DNA of 64,000 nt from Xylogone sp. PMI_703 (Eukaryota; Ascomycota; Leotiomycetes): the NCBI GenBank assembly GCA_021399445.1, contig JAJTUQ010000004.1, positions 1,550,001 through 1,614,000 of the forward strand, read 5' to 3'. A program made the position numbers and the translations under genes. Positions 1 to 11,607 of the stretch are shown here, one piece after another. The number at the start of each line of letters is the position of its first letter. The stretch's first letter is position 1. The notes under the pieces were generated by a model. It searched no databases, was not told the origin of the DNA, and saw only the letters and a list, made by a program, of their open reading frames with translations.

Positions 1-126
1 GGAGGATTGCTCGGGGAAGAAGTACGAAGATGGTTAGAGCGTGATTACTCAGCTGCGCATAGTTCTCTCAACTCTCGTCGCTTGAGCTCGCTATCTATTT
101 CCTAAACTGGCAGCGCGTGTCATTCG

Positions 127-1223
127 ATGGCCTTGACAATCCAACGTGTGAGTCTTCTTCTAGCTTAACGTATATCTAAGACAGTGTAAAATACAGTAAG
201 AATAACTAGCTTTTGTAGCTCTTCATATATCCTATCAAGTCACTCTTGCCCATTGAGTTGTCGGCTGTAGAGCTTACGAACGAGGGCCTTCGGTTTGATC
301 GAAGCTTTGTGCTGGTTACTCCTCCACAGGACTCAACTGATGGCGTTGCTAAACATTTGACTATTAAGACGACCTTCCAACTTTGTCTATTCCAACCTGC
401 TATTGATGATTCCTGGACGAACCTCACCATCAGTCATATCCTTGCAAACCCGCCATCGTCAATAACAGTTCCCCTTACCCCTTCGCCTCTGTCGCTTCTT
501 AAATCGGAGACATTTCATGTGAGCATATTCGGAACCACTGCAATTGGAGTTGATTTAGGCGATGGACCGGCGGCCTTCTTTTCCGACCATCTTAACCAAC
601 TTGTTAGACTTCTCTTTATTGGCGGTGCAGGTCGCAGGGAGATTCCGGGAGCAGCTTATATACCAAGACAACTTAATGCACTATCGCTAGCAGATCAAGA
701 GGGACTACACCCACAGCGCATACGATTTGCAGATGCAGCACCACTACTAGTTACCTCAACAGCTTCAGAGGCAGATGCTCGGTTACGCTATCCTGAGGAC
801 TGCCGAAACGAAGATATTATCCTTCGATTTCGGCCAAATATACACATAGACGTACAAGAGGTTCTCCCACCATATGATGAAGATAACTGGGACACTCTCG
901 TGGTGAAGCCAAAATCCAAAGGATCGTCCGAGGTTGTGATCAGGTGTATCTTCAGGTGCGTTCGTTGTCTTAGCTTGAATGCCGATCCAGAGACCGGGAC
1001 CATGGCCCCCAGAAATCGACAATTGTATGGGCTACTGGCTAGAGACAGACGAGTGAACGATAAATTTCCACGTAGGCTTCCCAATAATATTTATCAGGTA
1101 CCGTTGCCGATACATGGTTAACAAGCAGCAGACAAACCTGTTTTTGGACAGTACGCTTTTGCCGGCCCGTCAGGAGCAATATTACGAGTAGGAGATCAAA
1201 TAGACATTACCGAGCGACGATAA
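127..1223 (+). CDS. MOSC domain protein (molybdenum-cofactor sulfurase C-terminal family)
   Basis: Three exons are proposed: 127-147, 219-1071 and 1132-1223. The first intron starts GTGAGT at 148 and the second ends CAGCAG before 1132; both keep the frame. The protein starts MALTIQR then LFIYPIKSL, the usual MOSC N-terminal beta-barrel opening. Next comes VELTNEGLRFDRSFVL, and near the end CVRCLSLNADPETG followed by KPVFGQYAFAGPSGA, the conserved cysteine/FG region of the MOSC domain. Family members bind sulfur or molybdenum cofactor and act in sulfur transfer or in N-hydroxylated substrate reduction (mARC type); which applies here is unknown. Length is about 320 residues, normal for stand-alone fungal MOSC proteins. 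The last exon has a decayed copy at 9022-9123. Confidence 0.85.
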
Positions 1224-1562
1224 TATAGAAATATTACTAGGAATTTAGTTACGAATATCCAGATCAGTGTTCCATGGCGTGTACTCAAGCATATACAGTA
1301 TTGTGATAAGAGTGTCTTTATCATACCACAACTGATTTTTAGTTATACAGGCGATTACGATTATAATATGGTCGTATAAGTTATTATTATTATTCTTACT
1401 TGGAGATACTCTACTCTAACAGAGAATTAATAATACAAGCCGCGCTCATTTTCATCTAAGATTATAGGCCCCGCCATATATTCGTCCTGACTTGATTCGA
1501 CATACTCGGGGATTATCCAAATCATTCATCCTGTTTCCGATTGCATTCGTCTATTAGGCTTG
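1224..1562. other. intergenic, nothing recognised
   Basis: AT-rich spacer downstream of the MOSC gene with short runs such as ttattattatt near 1380. I see no gene, RNA or clear repeat in it. Confidence 0.4.
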
Positions 1563-2035
1563 CTACTCGGGCACTACCCTCCCTCTAAGCCTTGCCCGAG
1601 GCCATAAAGTTGCAGCAAATCCAGTTACCAGAGTGGTTGCTTTGTTACTGCTGCTGCTACCGCTATTGACAATAGCAACAGAGATTTTATTTGATCTTTC
1701 ATCCTCTATTTCCTCTTGCTCGGGAAACCTGACATCGGTTTTAGCAAAATGGACAGGCCAAGAAGAAGGCCACATCGCAAAGGCATTTCGGCCCCTGCTC
1801 TTTTGGGATTGATTTCTTAGTAATTGAGACTTTATCACTGCATATTTTAACGGCGTGGTTCGACAATAGGGTGTTTGCCTGGTCGCCGCTGTGACTCCAG
1901 CACTCATTCATGGAATGCTCTAACCGCAATTTTATATTTCTATATTTAGAGAAGTTAAGCCTTTTATTTATCAAATTATGCCGAGTAAGAGATATTGTAC
2001 TAACGAACCAAAAACCATCAGATATGAACACGGAC

Positions 2036-2299
2036 TTACTTCGCGCGACGTCTCTCTGGTCGAATGCAATCAACTCCATCTTGGCTACAGTTAAAGCATG
2101 GTGGCCCAGATATAGCGACATTACATCTAACTTTTCGTATTCTGCATACCATACAAGCCCAGCCTGCTCTTTTTGGCTGTCGTCTCTTGTGTATAGCACT
2201 GTGAGTAGTTGTGATGGTGTCTACGCTAGTGGCTTGGGAAAGTGAGAATGTTTCGACTGTTTCTAAGGGAAGGAACTCTTCTAGTGTAGCTGTGTCCAT
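2036..2299 (-). CDS. Zn2Cys6 transcription-factor fragment (DNA-binding exon)
   Basis: The first exon, read on the minus strand from 2299, encodes an N-terminal tail and then a Zn2Cys6 binuclear cluster: CMVCRIRKVRC, a loop, CFNCSQDGVDC, then basic PERRRAK. Spacing is C-x2-C-x6-C-x8-C-x2-C-x6-C, typical of fungal regulators. A good splice donor (GTAAGT, minus strand, 2039-2034) ends the exon at 2040. Downstream minus-strand reading frames reach about 1563 but show no fungal transcription-factor domain, and I cannot place the acceptor. The gene is far shorter than usual regulators (500-900 residues), so it is either a short DNA-binding protein or a truncated relic. Confidence 0.6.
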   Translation of the reverse strand: MDTATLEEFLPLETVETFSLSQATSVDTITTTHSAIHKRRQPKRAGWACMVCRIRKVRCNVAISGPPCFNCSQDGVDCIRPERRRAK

Positions 2300-2602
2300 C
2301 TCTTTATTCTGTTTGATCTCAAAGCTCTAAAAAAAATCGAGCAATGGTTTCTGCGTAGTCTTAAGGTTTGGGTCACGGTCATCAATTCCCCTGATAGAGC
2401 CCCTATTTCAAAAGGGTAGCCGCTTAGCGACTCGACTAGCTGACATCTTCTCGCTGACTCAGTGAATCGAGCAGCCTAGCAGAACCTTATCGGCTTCCGC
2501 AATCCTAGGAAAATATCACTCTGCCTTCATCTTATCTTCATCGTTTTAATAAGCCTAGGCATTCCGTCTCAACTAGTACTCATCCCAAGCCACAGTCGTC
2601 AC

Positions 2603-3215
2603 ATGACCCTACATCAATACAACATGCTTTCTGGTGAGCAGATAAAGGTTAATGGGTATGACGGTTCTTCTGTTTCTACATATGGAGACCACTTCAGCTA
2701 TGACCCAACTCGAAGGCATCTACATGTCCTAGTGGTGGGCGCAGGCCCTTCAGGTATTGCAATGTCAATTGAGCTGCAGAAAATTTCAAATGTCACATTC
2801 GAGTGACAAGAATCCAGACGTCGGTGGTACATGGTTTGAAAATAGATATCCCGGAGCAGCCTGTGATGTTGCAAGCCACGCGTATCAGTACACATTCGCA
2901 CCAAAATATGACTGGAGTTCCCAGTAAGCAGACTTTGAAATCATAGCGCCAAACTAGGTTTAATGCGATTCAGTTTCTCTCCTGCTCCAGAGATACATGG
3001 ATATTTCCGGGATATCGCTGAACAATTTGGAGTGCTTCAGCATGTCCCACTTGATTCCAGAATCACATCTGCTTCTTGGGATACAGAAAGAAGTAAATGG
3101 ATAGTCTACATTTCTCGAGCGGGAGAGAAGGAAAAGAAGGTAGAAGGTGACGTGCTTATCAATGCTGCAGGTATTCTAAACCAGTGGAAGTGGCCAGATA
3201 TATCAACTCTGATGC
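2603..3215 (+). pseudogene. Baeyer-Villiger monooxygenase, N-terminal half (broken)
   Basis: The reading starts with an FAD-binding Rossmann segment ([20 protein letters not shown]). It shifts by one base near 2804, then continues [19 protein letters not shown], the BVMO/FMO signature region. An intron 2924-2973 (GTAAGC..TTCAG) is followed by FSPAPEIHGYFRDIAEQFG and NAAGILNQWKWPDI. Homology stops at about 3210, where intact enzymes go on with a further NADPH-binding part. The C-terminal half lies inverted at 4498-5340, with roughly 200 residues missing between the halves. The shift and the break make it non-functional as a flavin monooxygenase. Confidence 0.8.
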
Positions 3216-4357
3216 CAATGCTCTGCGGGACTGGTGGGGACTTACACTTGATGATGTAGCAGCCACGGATTCCGTAGATTATACGGCTTCTGATGTACCG
3301 CTATGGGCAAACAGCTTCTTTACTGTTGGCTCCTTTTCTCCATTTGAGCAACTTCGTGACCTCGGAAGTCCTTTAACCCCAGGCTCTATCAGAGCTCAGC
3401 AAGACGAAACTATCATCCTGCCTTCACAGTTTTCAGAATTTTGTACGTCGGATGCTAGGACGGTCATGCTGGATACGTGTGTATCTGAGGGCACTCAAGT
3501 GCATGCCAGTTGCAATCAAGATATACCGCTCCACACTACTCCTCAAGAGGAAGAATCAGGCATTGCCGAGCACGAGGACACAAATGAAACTGAATCACCT
3601 GGCAGTACCAAGAGGACCAAGTTCGAAGTCCAAATACATCGCTCCTTCTCACACGTCTTGATGCCTCCACGGCCCCAAGACATGTATGTCCACGAAATCA
3701 TCGAGAGAGCAAGATCAAACGCCTTATCGAGGCGCATGCTCTTGGATGCGCCAACCCTCGCCGAATTCTTAGTCGATAACCCAACAAACGTCCTCTCAGC
3801 CGACCTGAAGAAATATCTCGAGTCAGTACGGCGACTGAGACGGACGGCAGAGTACCTTGGAACTTACTGGGTGTCCTACTTGCTTTTGCGCGTAAGTTTA
3901 GGGAGTTGCTTGCTCCAGTCCATTTCACACACCACATAGTAATCGAAAATAGTGGCAAGTTAACCAGAGTGCGGAATCATACGAAAGGATTCCCCCGTGG
4001 TTCCGGCCAACGGATCTCCAGATGCATGTTGCGCACCCCATAGCAGTTGACTTCATACCTTGGTGACGATTCTCCTCACTGTCGTGTCTCTTCTCGTTTG
4101 CTTTCTTTTTCTTTTTTTAATATCTACTAATACTAACGGATCTCAGGCCACAATTACGTGAGGAGGTGCTAAGACTCTCGCAGACTGACCCTGACAAAGT
4201 CTACGAGGTTATGACAGACATCGGGGTTTACTTGGAATTGAACCTTGAATCAACAATCGCAAAGAGTCTGAATAACGAAGAAGTCCTTGACTCTGCCGTC
4301 CGTGACTTGAGAAACTGGAAGCTAAGGGATGGGTTTTTTGGTGTGTATCCGCAATAG
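3184..4357 (+). CDS. DUF3425 protein, 5'-truncated (bZIP-type regulator C-terminal region)
   Basis: Three exons fit: up to 3891, 3953-4062 and 4147-4357. Introns 3892-3952 (GTAAGT..ATAG) and 4063-4146 (GTGACG..CTCAG) restore a continuous DUF3425 region. It reads VLMPPRPQDMYVHEIIERAR, LGTYWVSYLLLRWQV, YERIPPWFRPTDLQMHVAHP and DFIPWPQLREEVLR. DUF3425 is the C-terminal domain of many fungal bZIP-like regulators. No ATG or basic/leucine-zipper region precedes it: the frame runs straight back into the broken monooxygenase at about 3210. The N-terminus has probably been lost by the rearrangement, so expression is doubtful. Confidence 0.7.
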
Positions 4358-4497
4358 AAAGGGATATGTGATCCACCAGCGACAGTGACTGTATGATGTG
4401 TATAATAATGCACGATCAGCGAACTAGAATACACGTGTAATCTATCCGGAGAATAGATGAACATGTGGTACACAGTTTTGTATGCTATTTACATCAA

Positions 4498-5340
4498 TCA
4501 ATGCGCCAAGAGCTTGGCATTTACATGCTCCTCCTCCAGATAATACGCGAGATCACCTCCATCAACTTCTAGTTTAGTAAACCTATTGCCCATGAACTTG
4601 AACCGGTTGATGCTCCGATATTTCAGGTCATAATCCTCGTATCTCGGTTCCTGCAACATATCTCTCCAATGCACAAGAGAGCCCGGATACTGTGCTGTGA
4701 CTTTCCCGTCGGGCTTGCCCTGGTTATACCATGATCTGCAGCCTGCAGTCCAGACCCTGTTGTAAGGAACTATTAATAAAGAAGATCATGTGCAGAATGA
4801 GATATACGAACGTTCGTTCCAGCCACCTGTGGACGTGCTGATTATATTCCTTCACCACATCCTTCTTTACATCAATGGAAAGAATATTCTCTGTTTGAAG
4901 CTTTCTGATCACTTTGCAGATGTAATTCTGTGCTGACTCAAGAACTGTGACGAAGGAGCCGTAGCCAGCTGGGCAGTTAGGCCCTAGGGAACCAACTGTG
5001 CTTCCAAATCAGTATAGAAATTCAGTTTCAGTGGAGAGCATGAGGCTTCCTTACTGAAGAAATTTGGGAATCCATGAGCAGCCATTGCCAGATAAGCTTC
5101 CGGATTCGGAGTCCACTGCTCCGCAAGAGTCTTGCCATCTCGTCCGATGATAGGGAAGTACGGGCGAAAGCTGACATCAAAGCCCGTGGCACATATTATC
5201 ACATCGAATTCGTATTCTGTTCCATCCTGACATCTAATTCCCCTTTCCGTAAAAGATGCGGCGTCAGAGTCTGTAGTGAATGAATACCCTCTAAATTTAG
5301 GAATTGGTATAGGCACAACATGAATGGTCCAGAGACTAAC
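4498..5340 (-). pseudogene. Baeyer-Villiger monooxygenase, C-terminal half (inverted)
   Basis: Read on the minus strand, the sequence gives VVPIPIPKFRGYSF and then EFDVIICATGFDVSFRPYF, the conserved ATGF motif of BVMOs. EAYLAMAAHGFPNFF follows. After an intron starting GTAAGG, it continues GSLGPNCPAGYGSFVTVLE, VIRKLQTENI and finally CRSWYNQGKPDGKV and the C-terminus ending at 4498. The order and motifs match the second half of the enzyme whose first half lies on the opposite strand at 2603-3215. No start codon or FAD domain is attached, so it is a relic. Confidence 0.8.
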
Positions 5341-6322
5341 GGAATGCCTCCATCGAAACGCCGTTATTCTCCTAGATTATTCTCCAGGATTGATTAAGAG
5401 TTTTATGCAACTCGGCTCTTTGTGTTGTCTTCATCGCCAGCGTAGGAAGTTGGTATGTCGAAGATTCGTCGGTTTTTACACTTGCACGCATTTTTTATGT
5501 ACTCTTAATGTCTCAAGATGTAGCTAAACGTCCCATATAATCTTTAAATTGCGTTCTGTATAGTGAACTGAACCCATGAGTCGTGACTGCGGCTTGACCC
5601 AGGCAAGGGATATGAAGGCCAAGAAAGCTTCGAAAGCTTATCTCCACACCATTCTCAGGCACGCCCCGCATGCACACTGCTTGATCACAACACGACTATG
5701 CATAAGCTTTTCTCGCAGCGGGTTCTTTAAAGATCAGTAAGAAAATGAGCAGCAATTACTAGGACCGGATCCCCCGAAACAGATGATTCGATCAATTACA
5801 AGGCTTCAATTATGCACGTGTTTCACCACTGCTCACCATCTGCGCGACTCGGGACAACGTACCAATCCGGCCCTGGTTGAGCGTCACTGGTACCTTTGCT
5901 TGTTAGGGAGTTTTCACATCCCCAAATCTTCACACCTTCGGAGTTCTGGGAGCATCATACTTGTTGTCAAAGGCTATCCCGCGCTGGTGCAACACGTGAG
6001 GACACCTCAAGAGTTGATAAGTCTTCCAGCATATTCACCGGCCGCCACAGTTGCTCCAAGGCTTGCCCGACTACTTGATATGGAAGTGTTTATGCAGCCT
6101 AGAATGTCACTCTACAAATGAGCCAGTAAATCTATCTAGTTTTGACGAGCAAGGATATGGAGGATTTGGACTGGGATGAAGTATTTATGCTTGTTACTTT
6201 CCTGCCCTATTTTTCTCTACTGGTTTGGTAAGATAGCTCCCTCCATTCGATAGAGCTCAATTAGTGTTGGATTGATCAGTATTGGCAAAACTTTTCTTCA
6301 TTTCCTCTTTAATTTGACAACT
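5341..6322. other. intergenic / rearrangement border, nothing recognised
   Basis: The stretch follows the inverted monooxygenase half. Open frames such as 5783-6121 show no family resemblance. I looked on the minus strand for the missing bZIP part of the DUF3425 gene and did not find a convincing basic region. It includes the promoter of the phosphatase gene. Confidence 0.4.
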
Positions 6323-7817
6323 ATGGTCGGGATCAATTTTCTCGCGGTTGTTGCTGTGGCCGGGCTGTTGCCTTCAACATTGGCAGCAAAAAATTCACTC
6401 ACAGCCCCCGAGGGTGCCAAGGTGCTCACAGTCGGTGTTATCGGAGGTAAGTGGAGGAGCAAACGATCCACATGACTTAACATCCTAGCTCTATTTACTA
6501 AATTATTTTTGTGTTATCAATATAGATTACGGCTGGACAGGATGGACTCCTTCCCCGGATCACTTCTGTCTAGAGGTCATGCCAGAACTCATCGCTGCCA
6601 ATATCACTATTCCCAACGAAGTCAAAAATGACTGCGACCCAGGTGATAAACAATATGTTGGAAATGCAACGGCCCTGCAATGTGAGTAACTTTAATAAAG
6701 ATTAATAACGATTAAAGCGCATGGTAACTAACGAGCTAATAATAGTGGACACTGCCTCGTATGTTGGACAAGTTTGCGCTATAAAGAACTGTTCGGCGTT
6801 TATTTCAGTGGGCGACAACTTCTATGACAGTGGTCTCGATTTCAGTACCGGATCAATTCTACGTTTTGAGGCCTCATGGGTTAACATGTATACACAAGGA
6901 GTTTTCCGCAAGGCTCCATGGTATCAATGTCTTGGAAACCATGATGTCGTTCGCGGACAAGGCGGTGTAGATTTTGAGACAAAGGTTGCTCCTATATATG
7001 ATGATCGCTGGTACTTTGTATGGTTTATTAGTAATTAAGCCTAGCTATACTGCATTTTTACTGACTTATCATAGGGAACTGAAGGTCTTCCTTATTACAC
7101 GTATGATCTCGAAGGAAAAGACTGGACTGCAACTTTCGTGGTTGTGGATTCCGACTGCTTCTTGAGTTCTTACCAAAAGGTATATCTTGGCTTCTATTTG
7201 AGTATGAAATCAAATTGGATACATCAGCTCACCATTCTTTTTGATAGAGCTCTTCTGTCTACTATAATGAATATACACAAGCATGTCATAAGACAACTCA
7301 ACAGCAGATAGATTTCCTTGCTGAAAGTTTTAAAAACTCGAAAGCAGACTGGAAATTTCTTCAGCTTCACCATCCATACATGTCGGTCGCTACTAACGAG
7401 ACCGATCTTCAACCCCTCATCGATATTGTTGTGGAACATAAAGGAATCGTTCTAAACGGCCACGATCATTGCCTTGGCCACTATTTTTATAACAACACTA
7501 ATTTCATTCTTAGCGGCGCTGCTGGTTACCCTCAGGGGGGTGATTGTAACAATGGTGTTTCTCTAGGCCCGTACGTCAAGTATCTTGGTGCAAATAACGA
7601 GACAGGTAAGTACAAATATTACTCTCGAAATATCATTTCATTACTAATAGTACTTTCACCAGCGGCAAATGGTTTTGTTACTATGGATATCAGTAAGGAG
7701 TCTGTCGTAGTTGAGTGGTATGCGCGTGATATGACCTTCTCCAACGGTGATATGTTCCCTGTCAGCTGTGATTTGCAACCTAGTCATTCTGTGACAATTA
7801 AGGAAAAGGCTAAATAG
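6323..7817 (+). CDS. secreted purple-acid-phosphatase-type metallophosphoesterase
   Basis: Six exons are proposed: 6323-6446, 6526-6681, 6746-7017, 7075-7179, 7248-7605 and 7663-7817, giving 389 residues in frame. The start gives a signal peptide (MVGINFLAVVAVAGLLPSTLA). Metallophosphoesterase motifs appear in order: VGVIGDYGW, ISVGDNFYDSG, CLGNHDVV, FLQLHHPYM and LNGHDHCLGHYF. These supply the Asp, Asn and His metal ligands, and the Tyr in GDNFYDSG is the position that gives purple acid phosphatases their colour. The single-domain layout resembles tartrate-resistant (ACP5-like) enzymes rather than the long plant type. It likely releases phosphate from organic esters outside the cell. All expected ligands are present and no break is seen. 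Confidence 0.88.
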
Positions 7818-9021
7818 AGAGCCAAAACTAGAGTAGTATAGAGTAAATTATTGACCTAGGGGTAGTGATATACAAATTTTGCTTGCATCTTTGCAGCAAT
7901 ATACCAGATTCATAATAAAGTTGGGATTACGAGTCTAATGAGAAACAGATACTAGAGAATGAACTTCATCTTTAAATAACTCAACAACCACTTTATTATG
8001 TGTAGTCAAATTTTGTAATCTAGTTGTATTATTACTATGGAATAGGCTTGTAAATTTCAGTGCAGTCGCTATTTGTGGGTTAAGCTATACAAAATAATAG
8101 ACGAGGATTTAGAGTCTCAAAACAAGTCTAATCATATTATGGTACTTTGAGGAATTAAAAAGTTGATAGCTATAATTCCTATAATATTATTAATTAGTTC
8201 ACAAGATATTATTATATAATACTTCCTGGTTGTTGAGTTATTCAAAGATGATTTCGCTCGATTTTGCGCTGTCCGGTTGACTGATGGATACTGGTAGTTA
8301 ACTTAGTTAGGTCACAACTCCAGGGGCTAACACCCAGTAAAATTTAGAGAGGTTATACGACTTACCATTTATAGAATTCCTAGATGTAAATCCCAAGAGT
8401 ACATCTAGGAAGATTTTGCGATGGGTCTTAAAGGATAGGGCCGCTAAAGCTAAAATGCGCAATGTCAGAGGGGTTGGAGGTTGTAAACTTAAATGCCAAA
8501 AGTTGTCTATATTCCTCGGTTTCCATATGCGTAATCTCACTCCTACGATATCAGTTTAAGTGAGTTGTGTGAACTTCTTAATCTGGGATATGAGCTGTCC
8601 TAATTGTTCCGGCGATAGCCATCATCTCCGGGCCCAATTTGAAGACCTGCTGCTGGCGATTAATCAAGCTTATTTAAGGTTCTAGAACCACGCTCTTCTC
8701 TTACTTCACCACTTCTCTTACCTTATCCGGAACTGATGCACTGGGTTGGTAGCCTCGCTTTAGTGATGTGCATGTGTATGAGGTAAGACTCTTTTACAGT
8801 GGGAACACATCTCACCCTTGGGCCGGATCAAACCCAGAAAGAGGCATTATGAGTACAGAATACATTCAGAGCATATTTCAAGAGATTTATTTTGTTGGGA
8901 TACTTACAAGTACAATATCTTATTCAATGGTATTGACTTATAACTTCATGGAATGTGTAACATATCCTTGCAAACTCGTCGATAACTGTTCTTTTATCTT
9001 TTCGATTTTTTAATAACACAC
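7818..9021. other. AT-rich intergenic with repeat traces
   Basis: Very AT-rich DNA without a supported gene. At 8269-8296 there is a sequence (CTGTCCGGTTG and the bases after it) that recurs at 56821, see the repeat entries. A plus-strand frame from about 8340 to 8540 could be an old transposase remnant, but I cannot assign a family. Confidence 0.4.
8269..8296 (+). repeat. dispersed repeat end (CTGTCCGGTTG family)
   Basis: The 11-base core CTGTCCGGTTG and about 17 following bases match the copy at 56821-56848. The differences are almost all transitions. It lies in an AT-rich stretch and may be the end of a decayed transposable element. Confidence 0.4.
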
Positions 9022-9123
9022 GGTTAACAAGTCACAGACAAATCTGTTTTTGGATAATGTGTTTTTGTTGGTGCGTCAGGAGCAATATTACGAGTGGAGG
9101 ACCAAGTCACTATTACTGAGTGA
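9022..9123 (+). pseudogene. decayed copy of the MOSC last exon
   Basis: The segment aligns base by base with the end of the second intron and the last exon of the gene at 127-1223, including the shared GGTTAAC branch site. In the matching frame it reads KSVFG, a stop in place of Gln, then VGASGAILRVEDQVTITE and a stop. The nonsense codon arises from CAG to TAA, and many other changes are C-to-T or G-to-A. The rest of the gene is absent. It is a duplicated fragment, probably damaged by repeat-induced point mutation or plain decay. Confidence 0.75.
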
Positions 9124-9219
9124 ATACAATAAAAACAATATTAAAAATTCAATTTGGACTACCCAAACCAGTATTCATGCATGCTCATACATGCGTGGTA
9201 TTTAGATAAAGTATCTTCA

Positions 9220-11057
9220 TCACACTACCGGTAATATTCGGCGACCTTCGGTCGAGGCGCACTCCACTGAGATTATAGCTTCATCATATAATCTGCTACC
9301 GCCCTCGGGGAGAGGATATTCAATCCTAAAGCAGAAATGATAAATACGAGACGGGTTATTTCTGTCCGGGATGGATAGACTCCGCGGTAACTCCATCGTA
9401 ACCTGCTCTGATATGCTCGGATATTTCTCAAAGAAATAATTCCAGACTCTCTTCTCGTCCAGGCCATCATACATCCAAGAGTACCCAACTTTCGGCTTGT
9501 CACGAAGCCGAGGACCTTTTACAGCATTTCCAGCTTGCTTCAGTTCGATCTCAGTAACAAGGACTGCCCATAGCCTATTCGATGCACCTTGAATTCCCCA
9601 TACGAGTGCTGGATGCGAGACGAGATTTGGAGGCCATAGTTTAGAGGGAGCGAATTCCCATCTAATGTAGTTTTCAAGGGGCCTAAGAAATGTTTGTCTA
9701 GTTGTTATCGGGTCCTTGGGGGACCCAGCTGCCTGGCTATTCAAGCTGTAATATTTTATAGTGACTGATGTTCCTTTATAGTTTTGAGTATCCTTAAAGC
9801 TTAAATCTCTGGAAATGTAGATAGTGTGATTGGCAAAATATTCCGAGCCGTCGAGCTCGGTACGATTAGGAAAATGGTACAATCGACCAGGTGACACTCG
9901 CACATAGGCTGGTCCTATTGGCATAATATATATTCCCAGCCATCTAGGCTTCAAAGACACTCTTTCAACGCAATCGAGGTCCAAGACCCGCAGATTATAA
10001 CGTTCCTCAATCGACATATTGTCCGCTTCAAAATGCTCCAAATGCAAAAGTTTTTGTTCAATTCTGAGACCTCTGTTGGTAGGGGAGAACTCTAACTCGT
10101 TATCAAAGTATGCTGGGCGTCTAAAAATATTGGCGCAGTTTCGAACTCCGAAGGGAAGTGTGCGAAGATACCACTGTATTTCAAACTTTTGCGAGGCTCT
10201 CTGCTTGACTGCCACGCAAATAGGCTGAGGTCGTTGCTTATCTTAACAACTTCCTCTTGAAGCCTGATGAACGCTTTATGCCCTTCTCCGTAGAGCAACG
10301 GCATGTTCACGTTGAGAATTCCGAGGAGCGAGTAGGCGTTGTCTTCAATTCTGGTAGTTACCCTCTTCGCAGCCCAAGATATCTTTCTCCCCACTGGAAT
10401 ATCTACAAGATGGCCGGTGTCCTCGAGAACACTAACATCAACTCCTGTGACTTTAGCCAAAATGGGGACATATCTGTGCTTGCTTCCCACAATACTCCAA
10501 GATGCGTTATAGAAGACAATGTTCCTCGGGGCGATTAGTTCCTGGAGAGTCCACCCTCGTGTGAACCACCTGCTCTTCCGCAAGTATTCCATCGGGCTAT
10601 GTGGATTATCTGCACTCTTCTCTTTTGCTGCTGCCGCAGACGTACCAGAGTGGTCTTCAGCTGGATCCGACGAAACATTAAGCCACTCACTACTAGCTTT
10701 CCAGCTCTCAAGCGTATCAGTCGGGACATCAGGTAGGTCGCACAGATAAGCATAGCAAATAGTAGATTGCTTATACCAATCATACATTGAGTTGATAGCC
10801 TCGGAAAGCTCAGCACTACTGCTCTTATCTATGCAACAGGTGTCTATCCATGCGTATTTCAAGCTTGCGTCCCGAGCAGTGTTACAAGTCATCTCAATTT
10901 TGTACCAACCAGACTTTTGGCGTGCTAGAGAGAGATTACTCATGTCCTGGTAGATGACTTCTTCTTTCTCCCATGTATGCGATAAAATCGCGTAACGCAC
11001 CTGATCCGGACCATGAAAGAACTCGAGACAGAAAGTGTCCACGTTGAGAAGCCACAT
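9220..11057 (-). pseudogene. HET-domain protein with one frameshift
   Basis: The first part (11057 to about 10125) is a classic HET domain: VRYAILSHTWEKEEV, YAWIDTCCIDKSSSAELSEA, INSMYDWYKQ, RGWTLQELIAPRNIVFY and IEDNAYSLLGILNVNMPLLYGEG. Such proteins trigger programmed cell death when genetically different hyphae fuse. At a run of five T (minus strand, about 10123-10127) the frame changes. The continuation NELEFSPTNRGLRIEQ, exactly what follows in intact relatives, is in another frame and runs on to 9220. One extra T would rejoin them into about 610 residues. It is either a real one-base loss or a homopolymer reading error. Confidence 0.8.
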
Positions 11058-11607
11058 TTTGTTAGGTCCTATTGAAGAATAATCTACATGAATAGAATCG
11101 CGGTTTCCTGGTGGAAGAAATTATACATACAGGTGTTGTTGGTAGTTTTTATTCTTCCGATTTAAGGATAAGGCTGCGCTGTTAATGCAGTCTCCTTTGC
11201 GCGGGGATTGGGCAGCCAATCGCGTTGATAATACTCTTGAACAAACGCATTTGGTCGGTAACATTGCCTTTGTGGCTGGATTGTAGGGAACCTCAAAAGC
11301 TGAAACACGTTTCACCTACGAACTAGATAAACACCAAAATAGCCATTTAGAACACGCAATTAATCTAGCGTATATTCAACAGAATTTATATATCTTATGA
11401 CATTTAGGCCTGTATTTCATTCAGTTATTCAATGGTAGCTTATAACTTCTATGGAATTTCCAACACCTGACAATTTAGATATATCTTAAATCTCTGTAGT
11501 CTATGCAAGTGTGGTTACAGGCTTCTCCGTGCTGCGGTCGTATATAGCAGACAACTTCCCACCCAAATCAGCTCTTCTTGATTCATATCGTCATTATAGA
11601 GTCGTAT
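11058..11607. other. intergenic, nothing recognised
   Basis: Lies between the start of the HET gene and the 3' end of the carrier gene. It should hold the HET promoter. No gene or repeat is recognised. Confidence 0.4.

Noticed and set aside
5324..5900. Search for the missing bZIP region of the DUF3425 gene
   Set aside because: An inversion model predicts it on the minus strand here, but no basic region plus leucine heptads is visible.
8340..8540. Possible transposase helix-turn-helix remnant
   Set aside because: The frame has a basic helical look, but I cannot match it to a family and it has no conserved catalytic residues.
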